Positions 25,948 through 35,713 of a stretch of 64,000 nucleotides of DNA are shown here, piece after piece. The translations under genes were made by a program, and so were the position numbers. Origin of the DNA: Rhodopirellula baltica SH 1 (lineage in GTDB: Bacteria; Planctomycetota; Planctomycetia; Pirellulales; Pirellulaceae); assembly GCF_000196115.1 (NCBI RefSeq), contig NC_005027.1, positions 6,382,001-6,446,000 of the forward strand, written 5' to 3'. A model generated the notes under the pieces. It made no database searches and had not been told where the DNA came from. It worked only from the letters and a program-made list of their open reading frames with translations. Each line of letters opens with the position of its first letter. Within the stretch, counting starts at the first letter, position 1.

Positions 25948-25963
25948 GTGACGTGTGGGTCAC
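25948..25963. promoter_or_regulatory. Variant palindrome GTGAC-N6-GTCAC
   Basis: GTGACGTGTGGGTCAC, with the same 5-base arms as the 17-bp palindrome 30 bases away but a 6-base centre. It is probably a second, weaker site for the same regulator. Confidence 0.45.
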
Positions 25964-25993
25964 GTCTCACTGAAAAGATTGTTCGCAAGGTCC

Positions 25994-26010
25994 GTGACAC
26001 GTTTGGTCAC
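25994..26010. promoter_or_regulatory. 17-bp palindrome, candidate damage-response operator (imu-locus copy)
   Basis: GTGACACGTTTGGTCAC, identical over 17 bases to the recA-upstream site at 6807-6823. It lies 82 bases before the ATG of the QLSLF gene. It could also serve the divergent unknown membrane gene, but that start is 256 bases away. Confidence 0.6.
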
Positions 26011-26266
26011 GCGGGAAGAGCGTTCGAATGTGACGGTTGTGAGGATCGCACTTCCAGGGGGTGTTCGATCTCCCCGGTCGTTCGTAAAACGTTTGCCTCT
26101 AACGACTTGGGGAACTAATGTGACCCATGCTTTATTGGCCGCTCTGGCTACCGGTGCATCGCATTTGCACGGTGGACATGGCCGCTGGCATCTCACTTAT
26201 CCCCAACCCTGCCACCCCAGTTAGTCAGCTCGTCGACAGTTTTCGCTGCCGTGGACGAGCGATCTG

Positions 26267-27175
26267 GTGCGTGAGCGCTGCACAACTGGCGTTCCTTTGC
26301 TCTGGAAACCTGCACCTCTTTCTGCTGTCAAACAATCGACACGTTCGGTGGCAATCTCATTGGCTGCCGTGGGGGCGATCGCATTGGCCACGTCATTGGC
26401 ATGTGTCGCCACCGAAACCACTCAACTGATGTTGGTTTTGTCATCGATCGGTCGTGACACAATCGTTTGGACGAATTGGGGATTGGCGTTGTTGTTGTTT
26501 ATGGCAACGACCGCGTATGTGTTTCCGATCTTGTCGCGAGCCTTTGGTGTGCGGGTCAAGCATTGGTTTCCCCTGCTGACTCGTCGCAAATTGCGGTTGT
26601 CGGACCTGGCGACTGAGCGACGTGCGCTTCGCGGGTGTTTGATTGTCTTGGCTGCATTTCCATTGCAAACGAGTTTGGCTCATTCGGTCATGTTGCGAGC
26701 CACTCGCGGGGACTCACCCACGCCACTCGTGCCGGCTTGGTCGTTCTTGATATTGGCCGTTGTGATGATGATCGTCGGGGCGGTGATTCATTTTCGATTG
26801 CCCAAAATTTATTTGAAGTGTCGTTTCGATTCGCTTCTCAATGGACTTCGGCACTATTCTCGCGGCGTTGCGCTTCGCAGTTTCATCGCTCAGTGGGACA
26901 ACCCAACTCGAGAAATCTACACGGCATGCCGAGTCAGCCGCCGAGTCGCATGGGCATATCGCGCCGGCATCCTGATTTCCGCCGCATGCTTCACCGCCGC
27001 CGGTTGCTTGGTCGCGCGAGTCGAACTGCCATGGGCATTGGATGAATTGGGGACCGTGATCGCCATTGCCTGCATTTTCAGTTTGTGGCCGACCGCGGTG
27101 CGAATGGTGAACTGGAGCGGTTTGGTTCTCGATCCCATTTGTGGCGGTCCAGACGAATTCGATGAGTACGAGTGA
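26267..27175 (+). CDS. Unknown multi-pass membrane protein
   Basis: A 302-aa protein with several hydrophobic segments (about residues 28-48, 70-90, 122-140, 157-175, 232-252 and 260-275). I do not recognise a family. Charged loops such as 'TRRKLRLSDLATERRALRG' and 'RFDSLLNGLRHYSRGVALRSFIAQWDNPTREIYTACRVSRR' lie between the helices. The tail is acidic (GGPDEFDEYE). Start is GTG at 26267. It is followed by the GNAT gene after 121 bases. Composition is like the neighbouring genes, so no sign of recent transfer. Confidence 0.7.
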   Translation: MRERCTTGVPLLWKPAPLSAVKQSTRSVAISLAAVGAIALATSLACVATETTQLMLVLSSIGRDTIVWTNWGLALLLFMATTAYVFPILSRAFGVRVKHWFPLLTRRKLRLSDLATERRALRGCLIVLAAFPLQTSLAHSVMLRATRGDSPTPLVPAWSFLILAVVMMIVGAVIHFRLPKIYLKCRFDSLLNGLRHYSRGVALRSFIAQWDNPTREIYTACRVSRRVAWAYRAGILISAACFTAAGCLVARVELPWALDELGTVIAIACIFSLWPTAVRMVNWSGLVLDPICGGPDEFDEYE

Positions 27176-27296
27176 CTGATCGCCGGTCGGTCAAAAAGAC
27201 GCACACGGGTGAAAACCTGCTGATTCGGCTACAATCGTCCCCGTCATTGCCAAGAGGCGATCAACTCGACGTTTGACGAGACCGGGAGGCAGACGA

Positions 27297-27737
27297 TTGG
27301 AATTCCTCGAAATCGAATGGTGCACGCCGCTGTACCAGGAGGCATTGGATCTGAGGCATCGGGTGCTGCGCGAACCTTTGGGGCTCCGTCTGACGGCCGA
27401 GGAATTGGATGGCGAATACGCGGATTTGCACTTCGGATTGCGAAATGGATCTGAAAACCTGGTGGCCGTTTTGTCAGCAAAACCTCTGACATCCAGTGCT
27501 GTCAAATTGCGTCAAATGGCGGTTGATCCGGAAAAACAAGGCGAGGGACTCGGCGCGAAATTGCTTGGAGAGGTCGAGTCGGCATTGGAGAAAAAGGGCT
27601 ACTCGCAATTCCAACTGAACGCTCGAGAAACTGCGATTGGTTTCTATGAAAAGGCGGGCTACACCGCTGTGGGAGAAACCTTCACTGAAATTTCTCTGCC
27701 GCATCGCAAGATGGTGAAGCCGCATGTCGACGTCTGA
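27297..27737 (+). CDS. GNAT-family N-acetyltransferase
   Basis: A 146-aa single-domain acetyltransferase. The acetyl-CoA-binding motif A is 'RQMAVDPEKQGEGLGAKLLGEVE' (QxxGxG type), and 'FYEKAGYTAVGETF' is the usual late motif. The TTG at 27297 is chosen as start because GGAGG lies seven bases upstream (27285-27289); the frame is open to 27273. The substrate is unknown. The last 14 bases overlap the next gene. Confidence 0.85.
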   Translation: MEFLEIEWCTPLYQEALDLRHRVLREPLGLRLTAEELDGEYADLHFGLRNGSENLVAVLSAKPLTSSAVKLRQMAVDPEKQGEGLGAKLLGEVESALEKKGYSQFQLNARETAIGFYEKAGYTAVGETFTEISLPHRKMVKPHVDV

Positions 27738-28200
27738 ACCCTCCACCGCCGACATCGTTTCGGGCCTGATGAATCAATGCACCGTCGGTTCGCTGGCAAC
27801 ACAGATGGCGGATTCCGATGCATCGCCACGACCATATGTGTCGCTTGTCACGGTGGCTCGAGTCGGTGAAACTTCGATGGCGATGCTGCTGAGCGGTCTG
27901 GCAAAACACACTCAGAACCTGGCGAAGTGCCCCGCCGTGTCGCTCCTACTTTGCGAAGAGACTTCTCCTGATTCCGATCCAATGGCCGCTCCGCGTGCCA
28001 CATTGATGGGTCAAATTGTTCGCTTGCCGCATGAAGATGATATGAATGTTCGGGACGCCTTCTTGCAGAAGCACCCGAATTCGCGAATGGTGGCGGGGTT
28101 CGGGGATTTCTTCTTTCACGTGATGCACATCGAAGAATGCCATGTGATCGCAGGGTTTGGGCGAATTGAAACCCTCTCGTCTTCTTGTCTACGGGTTTGA
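27724..28200 (+). CDS. Pyridoxamine 5'-phosphate oxidase-like (HugZ-type) flavin-binding protein
   Basis: A 158-aa split-barrel protein. 'IVSGLMNQCTVGSLAT...RPYVSLVTVARV' and 'LLSGLAKHTQNLAKCPAVSLLL' match the FMN-binding split barrel, 'PRATLMGQIVRL' and 'MVAGFGDFFFHVMHIEECHVIAGFGRIETL' match the HugZ-like branch. Relatives include haem-degrading and flavin-reductase-like proteins; the exact function is not shown. Its start overlaps the GNAT gene. Confidence 0.82.
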   Translation: MSTSEPSTADIVSGLMNQCTVGSLATQMADSDASPRPYVSLVTVARVGETSMAMLLSGLAKHTQNLAKCPAVSLLLCEETSPDSDPMAAPRATLMGQIVRLPHEDDMNVRDAFLQKHPNSRMVAGFGDFFFHVMHIEECHVIAGFGRIETLSSSCLRV

Positions 28201-28252
28201 CGGACCCACCTCGTTCCTGTTTTTGCTCATCTCAGTAATTGGTCAATTGTTC

Positions 28253-28663
28253 ATGAATTCGTCGTCTCTTCCTTCTGATGATGCCGCGGAGAAGCAGCCT
28301 GGACCCGAGGACATGTCCAACTTTCGCGTGGCGAACCCACCTGATTCCGCCCAATTGACTCAATTTGTGACCACAATCAAGAACGCGGAACAGCAGGTCG
28401 GAGAGAATATCATTGAGGCGTTGAAGCATCCTGGAACCGTCGCGGTGCTGACCACGGCTGTTTTGGGACCCGATGGTCAACAGCGAGTGTTGTCGATGGC
28501 ACTCGATGCTGACCGCATGAATCAGGTCCAAGAAATCCTGCAAACGTCGGTGGAAGAACGCGAAGACGAAGAACGTTGCTATGGTTTTCATTGCTTGGTG
28601 AAAACGAAGGCGGCAATGGAACAGCCAAGCGCCGACGAAGACGCATCGTCTCAAACGAATTGA
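28253..28663 (+). CDS. Small conserved-looking protein of unknown function
   Basis: A 136-aa protein from ATG 28253 (the frame is open from 28157, but the extension overlaps the flavin-protein gene). The middle part is well ordered and predicted alpha/beta ('NIIEALKHPGTVAVLTTAVLGPDGQQRVLSMALDADRMNQVQEIL', 'CYGFHCLVKTK'). It ends in an acidic disordered tail. No family recognised. Codon use fits the region, and it sits in a same-strand run leading to moxR. Confidence 0.6.
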   Translation: MNSSSLPSDDAAEKQPGPEDMSNFRVANPPDSAQLTQFVTTIKNAEQQVGENIIEALKHPGTVAVLTTAVLGPDGQQRVLSMALDADRMNQVQEILQTSVEEREDEERCYGFHCLVKTKAAMEQPSADEDASSQTN

Positions 28664-28717
28664 TCCACTCCGAATTCTTTTGCATTTCACTCGTCCTCTC
28701 ATCCTGCGTGATTCGTT

Positions 28718-29734
28718 TTGTATTCTCCTACTCAACATGTGACGCCCGCCGCGGAAGCGTTGACGGTGGCCCAAAATCCCAAGTCCACGTTGCCGGATGA
28801 GTTGCAGCTCCCGTGGCGTCATCTGCAAGAGGTGTCCACTCGGCTGCGGCAAGTGATCCGCGGGAAGGACGATGTCATCGAAGCGGTCTTGATCGCCTTG
28901 CTCGCCGAAGGGTCCGTGTTGCTCGAAGACGTTCCCGGTGTTGGTAAGACAACGCTGGCGAAATCTGTTTCGCGTTTGATTGATCTGGAATATCAACGCA
29001 TTCAGTGCACGCCCGATTTGTTGCCCGCAGACATTTTGGGTGGGCCGATCTACTTGCAGTCCAAAGGTGAGTTTGAGTTCCGTCCGGGACCGGTGTTCTG
29101 CAATCTGTTGGTTGCCGATGAAGTCAACCGAGCCTCACCACGAACGCAAAGCGCACTGCTGGAGGCGATGGCGGAATCGCAAGTCACGATTGACGGTGAA
29201 CGTTACGATCTGAAGCATCCGTTCATGGTGATCGCGACTCAAAACCCGGCGGGATTCGAAGGCACGTTTCCGTTGCCCGAGTCACAGCTGGACCGGTTCT
29301 TGTTTCGTTTGTCGATGGATTATCCCGACACCGAAAGCGAGATCGATCTGTTGCTGGATCAGTCCGAAGCGGAACCGGTAGCCGCTTTGCAACCCGTGAT
29401 GCAGGCCGAAGAATTGACTTTGTTGCAAACCTGGGTGCGTCAAATTCGAACCGATCGAAAGGTTGCCGCTTACGTGGTCGCATTGGCCACAGCCACGCGA
29501 CAAGATTCTCGTTTGCGGGTTGGATGCAGTCCGCGGGGCAGCAAAATGTTGATGCGAGCATCGCAGGCTCGCGCCGTGTTGATGGGCCGAGACTTTGTTT
29601 TGCCCGATGATGTTCAACAATTGGGAACGGCGGTGTTGGCTCACCGTGTGAGCACTCGCCACGGAACCGCGACATCGAACGAGAGTCGCCAAATCGTCGC
29701 GTCCATTGTGGATCAAGTTCCGGTTCCAGTTTGA
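28718..29734 (+). CDS. MoxR-family AAA+ ATPase
   Basis: A 338-aa ATPase. Walker A is 'EDVPGVGKTTLAKS', Walker B/sensor 'LLVADEVNRASPRTQSALLEAMAE', followed by 'ATQNPAGFEGTFPLPESQLDRFLFRLSMDYP', the MoxR signature. It is the first gene of the common moxR-DUF58-transglutaminase cluster. MoxR ATPases act as chaperone-like assembly factors. The start is TTG at 28718; the DUF58 gene follows ten bases after the stop. Confidence 0.93.
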   Translation: MYSPTQHVTPAAEALTVAQNPKSTLPDELQLPWRHLQEVSTRLRQVIRGKDDVIEAVLIALLAEGSVLLEDVPGVGKTTLAKSVSRLIDLEYQRIQCTPDLLPADILGGPIYLQSKGEFEFRPGPVFCNLLVADEVNRASPRTQSALLEAMAESQVTIDGERYDLKHPFMVIATQNPAGFEGTFPLPESQLDRFLFRLSMDYPDTESEIDLLLDQSEAEPVAALQPVMQAEELTLLQTWVRQIRTDRKVAAYVVALATATRQDSRLRVGCSPRGSKMLMRASQARAVLMGRDFVLPDDVQQLGTAVLAHRVSTRHGTATSNESRQIVASIVDQVPVPV

Positions 29735-29744
29735 AAGACGATCA

Positions 29745-31076
29745 ATGAAACGGGACGCCTCCGCATCGCGAAAAACGCATTGGTCACGACGTCGCTTGGT
29801 TTTAAAAGCTCTTCGATGGTGCAACCCCATCGTGTGGTGGCTGGCGTTGCGGCGAAGCATGACTGGCGGCTCGGTGACGTTGTTGTTGATGGGCATCGTG
29901 TCGCTGAACATCGTTTGGGGGTATCCCTGGATGGGCATGTTCGCCAGTTGCTTTGCAATGTTTGTGGTGGGTTGGATCGTCAACCGACTCATGTCGCCTC
30001 GTTTGAAAGTGACTTTGGATGTGCCATTGGCGGTGCGAGCCGGTGAAAGCTTTGTGGCCCGTATCTCATTGATCCACGAAGGTCGCTTGCCAGCGATGAG
30101 TCTGTGCGCGGGGCTGGATCACAGTCGCCGCAAGCATGGGCGACGAGACATCGAGATGCCGTTGGATGCGTCTGCGATGCAATGGATTCCTGACATTGCT
30201 CCGGGAGCAACATCGACGATTGAGCAATCGTTGACGTTTCTCAGGCGAGGTGTCCATGAAATGCCTCCGGTCCGAGTCGAGTCTTTGTTTCCTTTTCACT
30301 TGTTCCGATCGACCCAGTGGCTCGACAGTGGCGAGTCGATGGTCATCACGCCGCGACGACTGGATTGGGACAGCGAAATGGCTTGGCAAATGATTCACGC
30401 GAGCCTGCGTGGATTGGCCGTTGGTTTGTCGCAAGGTGACCACCAGCACTATGTCGGCAGCCGCGAATATCGCGCTGGCATGCCCGTGCGTCGGTGGGAT
30501 TTCGCATCGTGGGCTCGCCTAGGCAAACCGATCTTGCGAGAGTTCAATTCCGCGGCAAAGCAGACCGTCACGGTATTCATCGACACCACGCCCGTTGAAT
30601 CGGAAGTTGCGGTCACGCCGATCTCACGATGGCGTCGATACACGGATGACGAAGACGCCTCGCTGGAGCGTTTGTTGTCGATCGCTTCAGCAGGACTGGA
30701 GACTCTGGTCGGCGCGAACGTGCAAGTGCGTTTGGTTGTCCCATGGCAGGCACCCTCGGTGATTCAAAGCCAAGAGCGGAATGGAAAGTTGCGTTCGGTG
30801 TTGTGCGAGGGAGCTTCCGACCCGACGCCACTGCTGATGGCATTGGCCGAGGCGGAGCCGGTTGATGCTAGCATGGCACAAGACGTCTTGCATGCGATGC
30901 CGCAGGCGGGCGGCGCATTCCACGGGGTCGTGTTTTCGCGTCGCGAAAGAGAGGCGGCTGATCTGTCGCATTTGCCAGATTTGATGTGGTTGAACATCAA
31001 CGAGGATTCGCGGGAAGGCTTTGGTGGCACGGCCGTTTCAACGATCGATAACGACCCGGCGAAGGTGCTGGCATGA
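29745..31076 (+). CDS. DUF58 domain protein
   Basis: About 443 aa. Two N-terminal membrane segments ('GGSVTLLLMGIVSLNIVWGY', 'WMGMFASCFAMFVVGWIVN') precede a beta-rich region and the DUF58 core 'GDHQHYVGSREYRAGMPVRRWDFASWARLGKPILREF'. It is followed by a VWA-like fold segment ('TVTVFIDTTP'). Stands between moxR and the transglutaminase gene and overlaps the latter by four bases (ATGA). Probably a membrane-associated partner of the ATPase. Confidence 0.9.
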   Translation: MKRDASASRKTHWSRRRLVLKALRWCNPIVWWLALRRSMTGGSVTLLLMGIVSLNIVWGYPWMGMFASCFAMFVVGWIVNRLMSPRLKVTLDVPLAVRAGESFVARISLIHEGRLPAMSLCAGLDHSRRKHGRRDIEMPLDASAMQWIPDIAPGATSTIEQSLTFLRRGVHEMPPVRVESLFPFHLFRSTQWLDSGESMVITPRRLDWDSEMAWQMIHASLRGLAVGLSQGDHQHYVGSREYRAGMPVRRWDFASWARLGKPILREFNSAAKQTVTVFIDTTPVESEVAVTPISRWRRYTDDEDASLERLLSIASAGLETLVGANVQVRLVVPWQAPSVIQSQERNGKLRSVLCEGASDPTPLLMALAEAEPVDASMAQDVLHAMPQAGGAFHGVVFSRREREAADLSHLPDLMWLNINEDSREGFGGTAVSTIDNDPAKVLA

Positions 31077-33331
31077 CATCTTTGATGCACGAAGAACCGA
31101 TGGAGTGGCGTGATTGGTTGTCGGACGATCGCGTTGTGCTGGGTGCGTTGACGATTGGTTTGGCTTGGTTCTTGGGCGGCACATTTGTGACTTCGCCCGC
31201 ATGTATCTTGGTCGCCACAATCAGCTTGGTTGTTGTGGTCTTTGTCCGCCTTCGTTGGCCGGAACCAATCTTATCGAACGCCAGTTGGAAAATGCGAGCG
31301 GCTCGCGGTGGCGTGTTGTTTTCAGCAATGATCGGTTCGATTCTGATCGTCTTTGCATGGCGTTTCTATCCCGCGTTGCAAGGCACGCCCAACGTGTTGT
31401 TGGTTGCGGTCGATTCGATTGGCCATGCGGCTTTCATGCTGATGTGCGTGTTGTGGATGCATTGGCCTCGTCGTGGCCACGTCATGATGTTGGTGTTAGG
31501 GATGACCGTGGTGTTGATGTCGGTCGCTGGTGGCGGACTCAGTACAACCGTCACGGCACAATCCGCGTTGGGTTTGACCGTGTGCATCGGCTTTGTGTTG
31601 GCGACTCGGGCGATGAACAGTGGTTTGTCAAAGGAACAGGCAGCCGCCGGACCACATTCGTATGAGGAAGCCCCCAAGCGAATTGGCGGGGCGCTGTATC
31701 GGTTCATGGCATTGTTCGCGATGTTAATCGCCGCGTCCGCAACCACCCATGCCACGATATGGTTCCTGCCGGATGTTCAAGCGGGCGTGATGGCCCAACT
31801 AAACGATCGTTTGGAAGCGACTTCGAGTCGAGGTTGGGGCGGAACGGATCGCTATGTCACCGGGTCACGTTTGGGCAACGTTCGCGAGTCGATTCTTAGC
31901 GACCCAGCAGCACTCGCTTTAAAAGGTTTCGCCGAGACAAAACCCGGTTACCTTCGCGGGAATGTTTACGATTCCTACAGCAACGGACGTTGGCGAACGT
32001 CTCGCAAGTGGATCTTTCAGTCACCTCCCGGCAGTGGTGTCCGGCGTGTTGCGGAAGCTCGCTTTCTGCGTCCCGATGGGGTTGCGACGATGTCGCTTCA
32101 AAACACGGATGATCATTTTCGCCAACGTTATTCCATGCGAATTGGATCGGTTGAAGACGAAGTCGATCCATCGATCGAGTTGATGAACTGGAACGGTGTT
32201 GAGTCAACAGACATTGCCGGCGGACGCTTTGTCGGGACCGTTGAGATTCACGGTGAACCGAGCAAAGGACAAAAAGTGTTCTTGCCCGCGGCGACTCGGT
32301 GGATTGAGTTGGCGGGTGAAGGCGTCGGAATCACGCCGCATGGATTGCTGGGGTACGGAGTGGATGTTCGTTGGCCTTGGGTGGCTGGAGTTCAAGAAAA
32401 TCCTCCGGCCGAAGTGTTGGGTGAGGAGGATCGCGAAGCTTTGTTGCGTGTGGAATCTGAGTTTCAGTCGCAACTCAAAATGTTGACCGAAGGTTTGATG
32501 GATGGTGTGAAGACCAACGCCGAACGTGCGGATCGGGTCGCTCAGTTCTTCAAACGGAACTACGAGTACTCACTTGATCCGATCACCGTTCCACCGAAGG
32601 TCGATCCGTTGACTCACTTCATTCAAAGTCGGCATCCGGCTCACTGCGAGTTGTTTGCCAGCGCGACCGCGTTGATGTTGCGGACGGTAGGTGTTCCAAC
32701 TCGTTACGTGACGGGCTACGTCATGGACGAACTGGACGATGCGGGGGAGGCGTATCTGGCTCGTAACCGAGACGCGCACGCTTGGGTAGAGTACTACGAC
32801 GAGGACGCATCACGATGGTTGCCGGTCGAGTCGACGCCGGGGCGTTCTTATCTCTCCATGCAGCACCAGGAAGTGTCGCTGCCGGGTGCCGGTGGCGGCG
32901 GAAGCAATGAGCAAACCGAGGACGTTACACGAAGTTGGTTTGCTCCCATCTTGAGTTGGTGGGCGTCCATGCGAGCGACCGATACTCTGGTCACGTTGTT
33001 CCGTTGGTTGCAGGTGCCTTTGTTGATTTTCCTGGTCACGGTGTTGTGGCGACGAAACCGAACCAAGCCTGGTGACCAACGCAGTGTCCAGTTGGCTGCC
33101 GAACGTCGCCGGATGGACCGGCGCATTCGTCGGCTCGGTTGGGTGCGACGGCCGAGTGAAACCCTGCACACGTTTGCCAGCCGGTTGGAATTCGAAGCGA
33201 TCGCAAGTCCAGCCGGAGAAGAGCTTTTGAAAGCCGCGAACTGGTATCGCGAACACGCGGTGGAGTGTTACCGCGGTGTTCCGATGACAACACCGCTCAC
33301 TCGGCAGGACGTCTCAGTCGTTCAAACGTGA
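31073..33331 (+). CDS. Transglutaminase-like membrane protein (TgpA/DUF3488 type)
   Basis: A 752-aa protein. Several N-terminal helices (residues 20-220) precede a periplasmic transglutaminase-like domain with the Cys in 'HPAHCELFASATALMLRTVGVPTRYVTGY', the His in 'RDAHAWVEYYDEDA' and the Asp-region 'WLPVESTPG'. A further helix (LLIFLVTVLWRR) and a DUF4129-like tail ('RRPSETLHTFASRL') follow. It completes the moxR cluster. Its 3' end overlaps the DUF971 gene on the opposite strand by 35 bases. Confidence 0.88.
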   Translation: MTSLMHEEPMEWRDWLSDDRVVLGALTIGLAWFLGGTFVTSPACILVATISLVVVVFVRLRWPEPILSNASWKMRAARGGVLFSAMIGSILIVFAWRFYPALQGTPNVLLVAVDSIGHAAFMLMCVLWMHWPRRGHVMMLVLGMTVVLMSVAGGGLSTTVTAQSALGLTVCIGFVLATRAMNSGLSKEQAAAGPHSYEEAPKRIGGALYRFMALFAMLIAASATTHATIWFLPDVQAGVMAQLNDRLEATSSRGWGGTDRYVTGSRLGNVRESILSDPAALALKGFAETKPGYLRGNVYDSYSNGRWRTSRKWIFQSPPGSGVRRVAEARFLRPDGVATMSLQNTDDHFRQRYSMRIGSVEDEVDPSIELMNWNGVESTDIAGGRFVGTVEIHGEPSKGQKVFLPAATRWIELAGEGVGITPHGLLGYGVDVRWPWVAGVQENPPAEVLGEEDREALLRVESEFQSQLKMLTEGLMDGVKTNAERADRVAQFFKRNYEYSLDPITVPPKVDPLTHFIQSRHPAHCELFASATALMLRTVGVPTRYVTGYVMDELDDAGEAYLARNRDAHAWVEYYDEDASRWLPVESTPGRSYLSMQHQEVSLPGAGGGGSNEQTEDVTRSWFAPILSWWASMRATDTLVTLFRWLQVPLLIFLVTVLWRRNRTKPGDQRSVQLAAERRRMDRRIRRLGWVRRPSETLHTFASRLEFEAIASPAGEELLKAANWYREHAVECYRGVPMTTPLTRQDVSVVQT

Positions 33332-33701
33332 ACAAGCCTGACGAATGTCCGTCGCTGAAGCCGATGTTGTACGCATAGGTTCCCACCGGACGCATCGATT
33401 CGATGGTCAGCGGACGAGCCTCCGCCGCGCTCAAGACGGGCAACCCCAGCGATTGCGGAGGTTTGTTGCCGTTTGCCGCGTCTGAATTCTTATCCGTCAA
33501 CGTGACCGCTTCGTGCCCGCCAGTTTCGCCCCGTTTTTCGCGACAGGTCGCACATGGGCAAGCGTCGCGCAGTTCCCGAGCGGTCCAGGATGACGATTGG
33601 CCATCGTTCCAAAGAATGCGGATCCCGCGTTCGCCTTCACGCTCTATGGCGGTGGGAGAATATTCGACCGGATCTTGAATGTTGCGTTTGGGAGCATTCA
33701 T
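33297..33701 (-). CDS. DUF971 protein (gamma-butyrobetaine hydroxylase N-terminal-like)
   Basis: A 134-aa protein with the pattern '[33 protein letters not shown]', typical of DUF971, and the closing '[23 protein letters not shown]'. Such domains occur alone or beside iron-sulfur proteins. The 'CPCATC' cluster may bind metal. The ATG overlaps the stop of the dehydratase (4 bases), so it is co-translated with an iron-sulfur enzyme. Confidence 0.85.
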   Translation of the reverse strand: MNAPKRNIQDPVEYSPTAIEREGERGIRILWNDGQSSSWTARELRDACPCATCREKRGETGGHEAVTLTDKNSDAANGNKPPQSLGLPVLSAAEARPLTIESMRPVGTYAYNIGFSDGHSSGLFTFERLRRPAE

Positions 33702-35713
33702 CGGGCACTGGCCTGCTGGTGAGACATCTCTGAGTTTCGTGCTGCAAGTGCAGCTTGACCAGCATTCAATGTCTCGATGATTTTGTCCACGTCATAGGTG
33801 CATCCACCCCACGAGCCACCACCGACTTGTTGAAGTGCCGCCCACAATCTCGTGTCTTCGGGGATGTTCTCATCTCGATCCAATCCTTCCGCAATCGGGC
33901 GGGTTTGCAAAGCTTTGATGGGATCGGTGCCGTCGATCGTGGCAACCAAGTCCACTCGTCCATCCAAAGTGTTGCGATCGATGATGATCTCGACCGTGTC
34001 ACCGTCACGCACTCGACCGATTGGACCGCCCGCGAGAGCTTCGGGGCCAACGTGGCCAACGCATGCACCCGTGCTGACGCCGGAGAACCTCGCGTCTGTG
34101 ACGAGTGCGACATGCTTTCCGAACGACAAGTACTTCAGTGCGGATGTGATCTGGTAGGTCTCTTCCATTCCGCATCCAATCGGGCCACGGCCGATCAAGA
34201 CAATCACGTCCCCGGCTTCGATTGGTTTTTCCGTTTGCCCCTTCACCGCCGCAATCGCATCGCTTTCTTTTGAGAAAACTCGGGCTCGTCCGCGTTTGCG
34301 ATACACGCCATCCGCATCAATCACGGTTGGGTCAATCGAGGTGGCCTTGATGACCGAACCTTCCGGGCACAGGTTGCCTGATGGGAAGCAAACCGTGCTT
34401 GTCAGACCGCGTTCCTTGGCGATCGCAGGCGGCAAGATAACTTCATCTGGATCGACTCCGTCTGCGGCACGCAATCGTTCGCGGCAAACTTCGCGGCGTT
34501 CCGAGTTCTGCCATTTATCCAGCAATTCATTCCAAGTCATTCCGGTGACTGTTTTTTCGTCCGAGTTCCACAGGCCCGCTTCGCGAAGGTGCCAAGCGAC
34601 TTCTGGGACCCCGCCGGCCAAGAACAGCCGAACGGTTGGATGGCCGACTGGTCCATTGGGCAAACAATCCACAAACCGTGGAACGGATTGATTGATACGT
34701 CGGAAGTCATCCGCGGTTGGTCGTCGTCGTCCGGCGGCTGCCGCCACCGCGGGAATGTGTAGCAATAGGTTGGTGCTTCCGCCCACCGCTGCGTGCATCA
34801 ACATTGCATTTTCAAACGCTTTGTCAGTCAGCACCTCATGGAGTGATAATCCGGAGGCATGCATCGCCGCGGCCGTCGCTGCTGCGTCACGAGCTAGTCG
34901 AGTCCAGATCGGTTGTCCGCTGGGAGCCAGTGCCGCATGAGGGACGGTCATCCCGAGGGCTTCCGCGATCACTTGGCTGGTGGCTGCTGTACCGAGAAAC
35001 TGGCATCCTCCACCGGGAGTGCCGCAGGCTTTGCAACCTGCAACCGATGCTTCTTCCAGAGTCATTTCGCCGCGGCTATAGCGAGCCCCGATCGTTTGAA
35101 CTTTGCCCGCGTCTTCGCCGACCGTTGGCGGCAATGTCACTCCGCCGGGAACCAAAACATTCGCGAGGTGACCAGTGCCGGCGAGAGCCATCATCATGGC
35201 GGGCAGCCCTTTGTCGCACGTCGCGATGCCGATCACCCCTTTGCGACGCGGAAGCGATCGGATCAGTCGTCGCATGACAATCGCGGCGTCGTTCCGGTAC
35301 GGCAACGAGTCAAACATGCCGTGGGTGCCCTGCGTGCGACCATCGCACGGGTCGCTCACAAACGCGGCGAATGGAACTCCGCCGTCGCGTTCAATTTGCT
35401 CGGCGGCGGCTTGTCCCAGCAGACCGACTTCCCAGTGCCCGGTGTGGTAACCGAGAGCTTGCGGTGTGCCATCGGGGTTGCGCACTCCGCCCTGAGTGCT
35501 GAGGATCAAGTACTGATCGCCGAGGACTCGACGAGGGTCGAATCCCATTCCGACACTTTGCGTGAGCCCAAACAGGTCACCGCTGGTCCAGGAACGAAGG
35601 ATCTCGTCGGAAAGCGGAAGTTTGCCATCGGGCCCATCCGCTTTGGTTGCCAAAGTCTCGGGGGCATCCAAAGCAGCAAAGTAATCAGAAGGGTCAATCA
35701 CTACGTCGGCCAC
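33698..35713 (-). CDS. IlvD/Edd-family dehydratase, YjhG/YagF (D-xylonate dehydratase) type
   Basis: A 671-aa dehydratase, near the length of E. coli YjhG/YagF (about 655). Family marks are '[27 protein letters not shown]', '[18 protein letters not shown]' (iron-sulfur ligand cysteines), '[24 protein letters not shown]', '[16 protein letters not shown]' and '[21 protein letters not shown]'. Likely dehydrates a sugar acid such as D-xylonate to the 2-keto-3-deoxy acid. The length and insert pattern argue against ordinary IlvD. It overlaps the Zn-peptidase gene by 20 bases and DUF971 by four. Confidence 0.88.
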   Translation of the reverse strand: MADVVIDPSDYFAALDAPETLATKADGPDGKLPLSDEILRSWTSGDLFGLTQSVGMGFDPRRVLGDQYLILSTQGGVRNPDGTPQALGYHTGHWEVGLLGQAAAEQIERDGGVPFAAFVSDPCDGRTQGTHGMFDSLPYRNDAAIVMRRLIRSLPRRKGVIGIATCDKGLPAMMMALAGTGHLANVLVPGGVTLPPTVGEDAGKVQTIGARYSRGEMTLEEASVAGCKACGTPGGGCQFLGTAATSQVIAEALGMTVPHAALAPSGQPIWTRLARDAAATAAAMHASGLSLHEVLTDKAFENAMLMHAAVGGSTNLLLHIPAVAAAAGRRRPTADDFRRINQSVPRFVDCLPNGPVGHPTVRLFLAGGVPEVAWHLREAGLWNSDEKTVTGMTWNELLDKWQNSERREVCRERLRAADGVDPDEVILPPAIAKERGLTSTVCFPSGNLCPEGSVIKATSIDPTVIDADGVYRKRGRARVFSKESDAIAAVKGQTEKPIEAGDVIVLIGRGPIGCGMEETYQITSALKYLSFGKHVALVTDARFSGVSTGACVGHVGPEALAGGPIGRVRDGDTVEIIIDRNTLDGRVDLVATIDGTDPIKALQTRPIAEGLDRDENIPEDTRLWAALQQVGGGSWGGCTYDVDKIIETLNAGQAALAARNSEMSHQQASAR